A stretch of 64,000 bases of DNA from Actinomadura viridilutea (GTDB taxonomy: Bacteria; Actinomycetota; Actinomycetes; Streptosporangiales; Streptosporangiaceae): assembly GCA_003001795.1 (NCBI GenBank), contig PVNI01000002.1:186001-250000 (forward strand). The letters are read 5' to 3'. Below, piece after piece: positions 57,800-64,000 of this stretch (positions are counted from its first letter, which is position 1; the number at the start of each line of letters is the position of its first letter). A program made the position numbers and the translations under genes. The notes under the pieces were generated by a model. That model was not told the DNA's origin and searched no databases. It saw nothing but the letters and a program-made list of their open reading frames with translations.

Positions 57800-59242
57800 A
57801 TGACTGATCCGTTCGACGAACGCGACCGGGCGTTTCCGGTGCTGCGGATGGTGACCGATGCGGCCGGCCCGTATTTGGAGAGCCTCTCGTCGAGGCCGGT
57901 GCACGACGGCGGCGCCGACGCCTTGATCGGCGAGCTGGAGGGGCCGCTGCCGGAGCGGGGCGAGGGCGCGCGGGCCGCGGTGGAGAGGCTGCTGCGGGTC
58001 GGCACGCAGGCGGCCACGCATTCGTCGGGGCCGCGGTTCTTCCATTTCGTGGTGGGCGGCGCGACGCCCGCGGCCATGGCCGGGGACTGGGCGACCTCGC
58101 TGCTGGACCAGGTGGCCGGGCTGTGGCTGGCCTCGCCGCTGGCCTCGCGGCTCGAGACGACCGTTCTGGAGTGGCTGAAGGACCTGTTCGGGCTGCCCGC
58201 GTCCTTCGGAGGCGTGCTGACGCCCAGCGCGACGCTCGCGCACGTGACGGGGTTGGCGGCGGCGCGGTCGTGGTGGGCGGAGCGGCACGGGGTGGACGTG
58301 TCCGCGCACGGCCTGGCGGGGCTGCCGCCCATGCCGGTGTTCAGCAGCGGGCTGGTTCACGCCAGCACCCGCAAGGCCCTGCAGATCCTCGGATGCGGAC
58401 GCGACACCCTGCGGGTGTTCGCGCGCGACGACGCGGGGCGGGTCGACCTGGCGGCGATGGACGAGGCGTTGGCGGCGGTCGAGGGCCGCGCGGTGATCGT
58501 GGCGAACCTCGGGGAGGTCAACACGGGCGACTCCGATCCCATCGAGGCGTTGGCCGACCTGGCCGAGCGGCATGGGGCGTGGCTTCACGTCGACGGCGCG
58601 TTCGGGATGTTCGCGGCGTTGTCGCCGCGGACGGCGCACCTGGCGCGGGGCGTGGAACGCGCGGACTCGGTGACGGCCGACGGGCACAAGTGGCTGAACG
58701 TGCCGTACGACACCGGTTTCTCGTTCGTGCGTGACCGGGGGCGCCTGAGGCAGGCGTTCGGGGCGTGGGGCGCCGCGTACCTGGAATCCGCCCCGGCCGA
58801 CGAGGAGCGGATCGACTACAACACCCTGGGCCCGGAGTCGTCACGGCGCGCGCGTGCACTGCCGATCTGGGCGACGTTGCGCGCCTACGGGCGGGACGGA
58901 TACCGGGCCATGGTGGAACGGCATCTGGACGTGGCGGCGCACCTCGGCAAGCTCGTCGACAGCGCACCCGACCTGGAGCTGATGGCTCCGGTGCAGCTCT
59001 GCGTGGTGTGCTTCCGGTACCGGCCTCCGGGGGTGCCGGAGGACCGGCTGAACGAGCTGAACGCCCGTCTGGGCGAGGCGCTGCTGGCCGATGGCCGGGT
59101 GTACGCGGGGACGTCGTCCTACCGGGGCATGACCGTCTTCCGTCCCGCCCTGGTCAACTGGCGCACCACCAAGGGCGACGCCGAGCTGCTGGTGGACGTC
59201 GTCCGCGAGCTGGGCGCGCGGCTGGCGCCGCCGTCCTCCTGA
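57800..59242 (+). CDS. PLP-dependent decarboxylase (group II, glutamate/aromatic amino-acid type)
   Basis: A 480-aa fold type I decarboxylase. The Schiff-base lysine is Lys297 in TADGHKWLNVPYDTG. Other family strings are FFHFVVGGATPAAMAGDW, GVLTPSATLAHVTGLAAAR, WLHVDGAFGMFAAL and YRGMTVFRPALVNWRTT. Substrates in the group include glutamate, DOPA, tryptophan, diaminobutyrate and cysteine sulfinate; the sequence does not identify one. It stands 69 bp after the AraC-type regulator on the same strand, possibly in one unit. Confidence 0.88.
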   Translation: MTDPFDERDRAFPVLRMVTDAAGPYLESLSSRPVHDGGADALIGELEGPLPERGEGARAAVERLLRVGTQAATHSSGPRFFHFVVGGATPAAMAGDWATSLLDQVAGLWLASPLASRLETTVLEWLKDLFGLPASFGGVLTPSATLAHVTGLAAARSWWAERHGVDVSAHGLAGLPPMPVFSSGLVHASTRKALQILGCGRDTLRVFARDDAGRVDLAAMDEALAAVEGRAVIVANLGEVNTGDSDPIEALADLAERHGAWLHVDGAFGMFAALSPRTAHLARGVERADSVTADGHKWLNVPYDTGFSFVRDRGRLRQAFGAWGAAYLESAPADEERIDYNTLGPESSRRARALPIWATLRAYGRDGYRAMVERHLDVAAHLGKLVDSAPDLELMAPVQLCVVCFRYRPPGVPEDRLNELNARLGEALLADGRVYAGTSSYRGMTVFRPALVNWRTTKGDAELLVDVVRELGARLAPPSS

Positions 59243-59541
59243 GCGCCCGCGGGCGGCCGCCTCGGGCCGTCGGAACGCCGTGCTGCGGCCCGCGTCCGCA
59301 GATGCGCACGTCGCCGCCGACGGTCCGTGCGGGCCGTCGGCGGCGGGCCGACGCGCCCAGCCATTGATCTAGGCCATAGGTCTCCACACCGGATATGGCG
59401 GGGAGCCTGCCGGGGTCTCCGTGAGCGCCGCGTCGCGGTGGGCATGAGGTCCTCCTGGGGTCGGTGCGGTGGTCGCAGTCCACACCGACCCCGGAGACCC
59501 TCACGTGCTGTACGGGGCCACCGTCATCGCGACCTTCGCGG
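59243..59541. other. Structured gap between the decarboxylase and VOC genes
   Basis: Lies between convergent genes. It has a degenerate dre-like word TGATCTAGGCCA (59365-59376) and a nested dyad around 59430-59505 (GGGTCTCCG paired with CGGAGACCC; GGGGTCGGTG with CACCGACCCC) that could terminate transcription. No gene is seen. Confidence 0.5.
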
Positions 59542-60006
59542 TCACTGCTGTTCGTCCCGGCCGCAGGGCTCCCAGTCGACGCTGTGGTCGAATTCCCCGG
59601 TGGGCTGGGTGAGGCTGAACCAGTTGCCGGAGTTGTCGCGGAAGAGCGCCTCGATGCCGTAGGGGCGCTTCTCGGGCTTCTGGATGAACTCCACGCCCCG
59701 CGCGGAGAGCTCCTCGTAGGTCTTCTGGCAGTCGTCCGTGGTGAACGCGCCGGCGCCCAGGATGCCCTTGGCGACCAGGGACTTGACCTGCTCGGCCGAC
59801 TCGGGGTCCATCGAGGGCGGGCCGGGGACCATGAGGGTGAGCTGCAGGTCGGGCTGGTCCTTGGCGCTGACGGTGACCCAGCGCATGCCGCCCTGACCGA
59901 ACGACATGTCGTAGCGCAGCTCCAGGCCGAGCTTCTCGGTGAAGAACTTCTTGGCCTCGTCCTGGTCCAGCACCCAGACGGTGGCGATGCCCAGTCCGGT
60001 GATCAT
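59542..60006 (-). CDS. VOC-superfamily (glyoxalase/bleomycin-resistance-like) protein
   Basis: A 154-aa two-module VOC protein: GIATVWVLDQDEAKKFFTEKLGLELRYDM, then KTYEELSARGVEFIQKPEKRPYGIEALFRDNSGNWFSLTQPTGEF. The fold binds a metal ion in enzymes such as glyoxalase I. Catalytic assignment is not possible, but the pattern fits the general 'glyoxalase/extradiol dioxygenase family protein' group. It is probably co-transcribed with the AraC-type gene 107 bp upstream on the same strand. Confidence 0.9.
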   Translation of the reverse strand: MITGLGIATVWVLDQDEAKKFFTEKLGLELRYDMSFGQGGMRWVTVSAKDQPDLQLTLMVPGPPSMDPESAEQVKSLVAKGILGAGAFTTDDCQKTYEELSARGVEFIQKPEKRPYGIEALFRDNSGNWFSLTQPTGEFDHSVDWEPCGRDEQQ

Positions 60007-60113
60007 GTGTATGGCTCCTTCGCGTGTGCGTTGTGCGTCGCGATCGCGGATGCCACGCTAGGCGCCCCCGGTGACCGGCGCCTTCTCGAAAATTGCGGCG
60101 TTGGGAGACGGCC

Positions 60114-60578
60114 TCAGTGATCACCGGGGAGGGGGCCCCGGCCCTGGTCAGGGGTGCGGAATCCGCCGGCCCAGTACAGGACGAAGCACGCCGGGATCGG
60201 CGGGAGGTCGGTGCGGCGCTCGCGGGCGCGGAACTCGGTGGGGGTCATGCCGGTCTGCTGCTTGAAGCGGGTGCAGAACGTGCCGAGGCTGGTGAACCCG
60301 ACGAGCATGCAGATCTCGGTGACGGTCATGTTGGCCGAACGCAGCAGATCCTGGGCGCGTTCGATGCGTCTGCGGCTGAGGTACTGGCCGGGGGTCTCCC
60401 CGTAGGCCTCCCGGAACAGCCGGACGAAGTGGTAGCGGGAGTAGCCGGCCCGCGCGGCGACGGCCGCCACGTCCAGGGGCTCCGCCCAGTCCCGGTCCAT
60501 GGCGTCCTTGGCCAGCCGGAGCCTGCGCAGCGTCCCGGTGTCCAGGTGGCGCGGGCCGTTCACCGCTGCCTTGCCCAT
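60114..60578 (-). CDS. Short AraC-family regulator
   Basis: A 154-aa protein that is almost only the DNA-binding domain: AKDAMDRDWAEPLDVAAVAARAGYSRYHFVRLFREAYGETPGQYL and then ICMLVGFTSLGTFCTRFKQQTGMTPTEF. A C-terminal stretch rich in Pro/Arg/Gly follows. The lack of an N-terminal sensor is typical of the MarA/SoxS-like or VOC-linked AraC proteins. It lies directly upstream of the VOC gene, its likely target. Confidence 0.9.
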   Translation of the reverse strand: MGKAAVNGPRHLDTGTLRRLRLAKDAMDRDWAEPLDVAAVAARAGYSRYHFVRLFREAYGETPGQYLSRRRIERAQDLLRSANMTVTEICMLVGFTSLGTFCTRFKQQTGMTPTEFRARERRTDLPPIPACFVLYWAGGFRTPDQGRGPLPGDH

Positions 60579-60622
60579 GCGTCGATGCTAGGCAACGCCT
60601 ACGACGAACGGCCCGCCCGGCG

Positions 60623-62533
60623 TCAGGCGCCGATGACGCCGCCGTCCTTCTTGCGGATGACCAGGGTGGCCGAGCGGGGACGGCCCTCGGGGTCGAAGTC
60701 GGGCCAGTTGCTGACCGCGCGGGGGTCGTCCGGGGTCGGGACGCCCCAGGCGGTGGTCGCCTCCCCCGGGTGCTGGACGTTGGCGAACAGCGTGCGTCCG
60801 TCGGGCGTCATGGCGAACCCGGTGATCTCGCAGCCGCGGGGGCCGACGAGGAACCGGCGCACCTCGCCCGTGCGCGGGTCCGCGGCGAGCATCTGGTTGT
60901 TGCCGATGCGGTCGTAGCCCTTGGACGCCAGGTTCAGCGACGAGTTGGACACGTCGGTCTGGATCCAGAGGCGGCCGTCGGGATCGAAGCCCAGGCCGTC
61001 GGGGGAGCCGAACACGTCCTCGGGCGCCAGCGTCGTCTTCGAGTCGTACGCGGGGTCCCCTGCCAGCAGGAAGATGTCCCATCGGAAGGAGGTGGCGGTG
61101 TTGTCGCCGCCCCGCTCCCGCCACCGGATGATGTGCCCGTACGGGTTGGGCTTGCGGGGGTTGGCCTTGTCGTCCCACCCGGAGCCGTTGGTCAAGGTCA
61201 GGTAGACGTCCTTGGTGCCGGGGTGCACGGCCACCCACTCGGGCCGGTCCAGCTTGGTGGCGCCGACGGCGTCAGCGGCCTGGCGGGTGCGCAGCAGCAC
61301 GTCCGCCTGGTCCTTCCAGCCGTTGGCCTTGGTCAAGGGGCCGGTGCCGTGCTTCAGCGGCAGCCACGTGCCCGAACCGTCGTCGTTGAACTTCGCCACG
61401 TACAGCGTGCCGTGGTCCAGAGGGCTCCTGCCGAGCGCGCGCAGCAGCCGCCAGGGGGCGCTGCCGACGAACTTGTAGACGTACTCGCCGTCCTGGTCGT
61501 CACCGGTGTAGACGACGACACGGCCATGCGACTCGGTGACGGTGGCGCTCTCGTGCTTGATGCGCCCCAGCGCGGTGCGCTTGACAGGCGTGGACCGGGG
61601 GTTGAACGGGTCGATCTCGACGACCCAGCCGAACCGGTTGGTCTCGTTGGGGTTGACGGCGACGTCGAACCGCGGGTCGGCGGTGTGCCACTTGTAGTCG
61701 CCGCCCTCGGCGCTCACCCCGTAGCGGGCGAGTTCGGGGGACGGCTTCCATGAGGTGTCGGTGGTGCCGAAGTACTTGTTCCAGTTCTCCTCGCAAGCCA
61801 GGTAGGTGCCCCAGGGGGTGGCGCCGCTGGAGCAGTTGTTGAGCGTGCCCATGGGCCTGTTCTTGGCCCGCAGCGCCGGGTGGGCGGCGTGCACCGGCCC
61901 GGAGAACGTCACGGGGGTCGCCCCGGTGATCCTGCGGTCGTAGCGGGAGTCGGCCTTCTGCCAGCGGCCCTTCACCCAGGAGATCTTGACGATGCTGACG
62001 CCGTGGGCGGCCAGGGCCTTGTCGACCTTCTCCTTGGTCATCACGTCGTCGCCGTCGGGGAACAGCAGCGCCTGGTCCACGTACTCGTGGTTGAGCACCA
62101 GCAGACCCTCGTGTCCCCCGCGCAGCGGGAAGAACTGCATGCCGTCGTGGTTCATGCCGATCTGCTGCGCCTGCTCGGCCGCGGTGTTGGACGCGTCCTT
62201 CTTCCACCGGGGGCCGCGCGAGTGCAGCGGCGTGCCCCACGGGATCAACACGTCGGCCGTGTAGCCCTCGGGGACGACGACCTTGTCGGCCGTACCGGTC
62301 GGGACGGCCTTGAATCCCAGCAGCCCGCGCTTGCCGCGACCGCGGGTCGCCGTGGCGGCGCTCACCGCGGCCTCCGCGGGCCCGGTGCCGGCTCCCGCGC
62401 CGAGGAAACCGGCCGCGGCCAGCAGCGTCCCGCCGCGGATCGCCGACCTGCGCGACATGCGCGCCTGGACGACCTCCCCGAACGTCGCGTTGGAGGACGG
62501 GTTGGAACTGACGTCGTCAGGGTCGACGGTCAT
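60623..62533 (-). CDS. Tat-exported PhoX-family phosphatase (DUF839)
   Basis: A 636-aa protein with a Tat signal (MSRRSAIRGG, Arg28-Arg29, then a hydrophobic stretch ending about residue 60). A PhoX-like beta-propeller follows: GMQFFPLRGGHEGLLVLNHEYV, NCSSGATPWGTYLACEENWNKYF, RIKHESATVTESHGRVVVYTGDD and DGLGFDPDGRLWIQTDVSN. PhoX phosphatases bind Ca and Fe and release phosphate from monoesters outside the membrane. It is monocistronic. A Pho-box could not be identified by eye. Confidence 0.92.
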   Translation of the reverse strand: MTVDPDDVSSNPSSNATFGEVVQARMSRRSAIRGGTLLAAAGFLGAGAGTGPAEAAVSAATATRGRGKRGLLGFKAVPTGTADKVVVPEGYTADVLIPWGTPLHSRGPRWKKDASNTAAEQAQQIGMNHDGMQFFPLRGGHEGLLVLNHEYVDQALLFPDGDDVMTKEKVDKALAAHGVSIVKISWVKGRWQKADSRYDRRITGATPVTFSGPVHAAHPALRAKNRPMGTLNNCSSGATPWGTYLACEENWNKYFGTTDTSWKPSPELARYGVSAEGGDYKWHTADPRFDVAVNPNETNRFGWVVEIDPFNPRSTPVKRTALGRIKHESATVTESHGRVVVYTGDDQDGEYVYKFVGSAPWRLLRALGRSPLDHGTLYVAKFNDDGSGTWLPLKHGTGPLTKANGWKDQADVLLRTRQAADAVGATKLDRPEWVAVHPGTKDVYLTLTNGSGWDDKANPRKPNPYGHIIRWRERGGDNTATSFRWDIFLLAGDPAYDSKTTLAPEDVFGSPDGLGFDPDGRLWIQTDVSNSSLNLASKGYDRIGNNQMLAADPRTGEVRRFLVGPRGCEITGFAMTPDGRTLFANVQHPGEATTAWGVPTPDDPRAVSNWPDFDPEGRPRSATLVIRKKDGGVIGA

Positions 62534-62945
62534 TCATGCACCTCATCGTCTCAGCGTTGCCCTTCACGCGTTCCCGGAGAAACGCCACTGGGAAGCTAGA
62601 GCGCCGCAAGAACGCTCCGGCGGCCACGAGGTGAACAGCTCCTTACCGACCGCACGTCACGCCGCATGGCCCGAGCGAGATCGCGGCGGCGGCGCTGCCG
62701 CCCTCCCCCGCCCATGTGTCCCTGCCGCCCATGTCACCGCCGATGCGCCGACACGGACAATGAGAGCCGGTGGCGGATGGCTGTTTTTCAGATGCAGCGA
62801 ACAAACGGCACCAACTCGTCGTACCCGCCCCGCAATCGAGTAATTTCGCCGGCGTGAACCTTGCACAAGACGCTTGTCCGCCCTGCGCGGCGACCACTTC
62901 AGCGTCCCCGACCGTTCCGCACGGCGGCGCCTGGAGCGACGTCCG
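62534..62945. other. Divergent gap between the PhoX-like gene and the phosphatase-like gene
   Basis: About 410 bp between divergent genes, expected to contain both promoters. The stretch 62790-62860 is relatively AT-rich (GGATGGCTGTTTTTCAG, TAATTTCG) and is the best place for promoter elements. I see no symmetric operator and no gene. Confidence 0.5.
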
Positions 62946-63389
62946 ATGAACGCCCCGCGACTGCACGGCGCCATCCGGCTCCCCGACGGCGCGTGGATCC
63001 GAGGCCGCGGCCTGCGCCGCCCCCTCCCGGACGGCCCGACCCCCGACTTCGGTCTCTACCTGGGCTCACGTCGGCTGCGCCGCCGCCACGAGGACCAGCT
63101 GACCTGGCCGTCCCATTGGATCGACTGGCCCGACTTCCTCCTCCCCCGCGACTCGGACGACGCCGTCCGCCAGATCCGCGGACTGCACGAACGAGCACAC
63201 GCGGGCGAAGCCGTGGAGGTCGCCTGCGGCGGCGGCGTCGGCCGCACCGGCACGGTCATCGCCTGCCTCGCCGTCCTGTCCGGCCTCTCCCCATCCGACG
63301 CCGTCGCCTGGGCGCGTGAGAACCACCACCCCCGCGCCGTCGAAACCCCGTGGCAGCGCCGCTGGATCCATCGCTTCCACCACGGCTGA
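62946..63389 (+). CDS. Small protein-tyrosine/dual-specificity phosphatase-like protein
   Basis: A 147-aa protein with the Cys-x5-Arg phosphatase loop in VACGGGVGRTGTVIACLAV (catalytic Cys, then Arg-Thr) and a preceding SHWIDWPDFLLPRDSDDAV region where the general acid Asp would lie. It resembles the actinobacterial family annotated as protein-tyrosine phosphatase-like. The ATG at 62946 gives MNAPRLHGAIRLPDGAWIRG, the typical start; the frame is open a little further upstream. The substrate is unknown. Confidence 0.85.
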   Translation: MNAPRLHGAIRLPDGAWIRGRGLRRPLPDGPTPDFGLYLGSRRLRRRHEDQLTWPSHWIDWPDFLLPRDSDDAVRQIRGLHERAHAGEAVEVACGGGVGRTGTVIACLAVLSGLSPSDAVAWARENHHPRAVETPWQRRWIHRFHHG

Positions 63390-63793
63390 ACATTCCTGCA
63401 GCAGGAGCGCTCCAGTCCCGACAAAGACGGACGCCAGGGGCGGCCGCATCCTGGTCCGTCGATAGAACCCGTTCCGCACGCCGCGGAAGTGACCGGGTGT
63501 CAGGCGCGGCTCGGATTTGAGGTGCCGACAATGGCGAGCTTCCTGATGAAGCTCTGCCCGCCCGGTGCATGATCCAGCGCCTGGCTCAGGAGCCCGCCTA
63601 CCGGCCCCCCGACAGTCGGTGCCCGCTGCGACGTGCTCACCAATGACGCGCAGGTTCCCTCCTCATCGCGGCGGCATCGTGGCCCCCGCCGAACCGGATG
63701 CCGCAGGGGCAGCCGAGCCTGGCCCCGTTGACCGCTGGACGGTCGGCTCACCGCCGCATGCCGCTCTTGATGATCGGGGAGCTCCCTCGCCCG
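63390..63793. other. Gap near the right edge
   Basis: No convincing gene. On the minus strand, 63500-63640 reads VSTSQRAPTVGGPVGGLL and SQALDHAPGGQSFIRKLA in plausible codons from a GTG, but without a ribosome-binding site at proper distance or a known family. It could be a very small gene or a remnant. Confidence 0.4.
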
Positions 63794-63994
63794 TCAGTCG
63801 TTGTCTCCGTCGTTGTCGCGGTCGTTGTCGCGGTCGTTGTCGCGGTCGTTGTCTCGGTCGCCGCCATCGTCGTCACGGTCATTCCCGTCGTCACTGGAAG
63901 CGCATCCCGCCGTCACAGCGGCCACGCCCCCCGCGGTCGCGGCGATCGCGATGGCGGGAACGGCCGCGGGCATCGACATCGTGACGACGGCCAT
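63794..63994 (-). CDS. Small lipoprotein with Asp-Asn-Asp-Arg repeats
   Basis: A protein of about 66 aa (possibly longer; the frame is open to the window edge). It has a hydrophobic signal (VPAIAIAATAGGVAAVT), a lipobox TAGC with Cys31 if started at 63994, and then an Asp/Asn/Arg-rich tail made of four-residue DNDR repeats. The tail is encoded by a 12-bp tandem array at 63811-63858. No family is recognised. The acidic repeats could bind cations or spread from the membrane as a disordered tether, which is speculation. Confidence 0.6.
   Translation of the reverse strand: MAVVTMSMPAAVPAIAIAATAGGVAAVTAGCASSDDGNDRDDDGGDRDNDRDNDRDNDRDNDGDND
63811..63858 (-). repeat. 12-bp tandem array encoding DNDR repeats
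   Basis: Unit CGTTGTCGCGGT (plus strand) at 63811, 63823 and 63835, and with one change at 63847. It lies in the coding region of the small lipoprotein and keeps the reading frame. Confidence 0.9.
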
Positions 63995-64000
63995 GAGGCC

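Noticed and set aside
59365..59376. A second DasR element (TGATCTAGGCCA)
   Set aside because: Two mismatches to the core and located between convergent 3' ends, not at a promoter.

Overview
The window is a GC-rich (visibly above 70 percent) chromosomal segment of an actinobacterium, most likely a filamentous actinomycete. The signs are GTG starts, stop/start overlaps in operons, twin-arginine lipoproteins, an ANTAR response regulator, a polA-PaaI-liv-ANTAR-tRNA-pyk gene order that resembles the conserved core of Streptomyces and relatives (from memory, not checked), and a multidomain TIR/NACHT/WD40 protein of the kind typical of multicellular actinobacteria. A member of the Streptosporangiales (for example Actinomadura or Thermomonospora) would fit, but the genus is inference.

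Layout: 1-5.2 kb holds a NUDIX hydrolase (cut by the left edge), pyrG, a coiled-coil protein with a duplicated 53-residue unit, and a prolyl aminopeptidase. 5.2-6.1 kb is a gene-free stretch with short tandem repeats and a perfect Crp/Fnr-type palindrome. 6.1-12.8 kb is a complete ectoine/hydroxyectoine module (ectABCD) followed by an ectoine importer (ehuBCDA). 12.9-15.7 kb holds an SCP-x-thiolase-like protein, its DUF35 partner and a nitronate-monooxygenase-like flavoprotein; two near-identical palindromes precede the two transcription units. 15.7-23.2 kb has an SGNH hydrolase, GNAT, GlxA-type regulator, MBL-fold protein, uvrB and a NarL-type histidine kinase.

23.5-33.4 kb is the accessory core. 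A compact three-gene operon encodes a two-TM protein of unknown function, a cupin and an inositol-monophosphatase-family enzyme. An ArsB/SLC13-like permease follows. A 1,941-residue fusion then joins a TIR domain, a degenerate metallophosphoesterase, a nuclease-like region, NACHT, pentapeptide repeats and 15 WD40 repeats. This fusion is the best candidate here for an under-described conflict or programmed-death system.

33.5-56.2 kb is largely housekeeping: coaE, a GNAT, a membrane-anchored endonuclease/exonuclease/phosphatase-fold protein, rpsA, a polysaccharide deacetylase, polA, a PaaI-type thioesterase, a lipoprotein, the branched-chain amino-acid importer livKHMGF, an ANTAR response regulator, a tRNA-Leu(CAA)-like gene with a short variable arm, an AGCS amino-acid:cation symporter and pyk. 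A DasR-type operator core lies upstream of pyk. 56.4-64 kb carries a DJ-1/PfpI protein divergent from an AraC regulator, a PLP decarboxylase, a VOC protein with another AraC-type regulator, a Tat-exported PhoX-like phosphatase, a small tyrosine-phosphatase-like protein and an Asp/Asn/Arg-repeat lipoprotein at the right edge.
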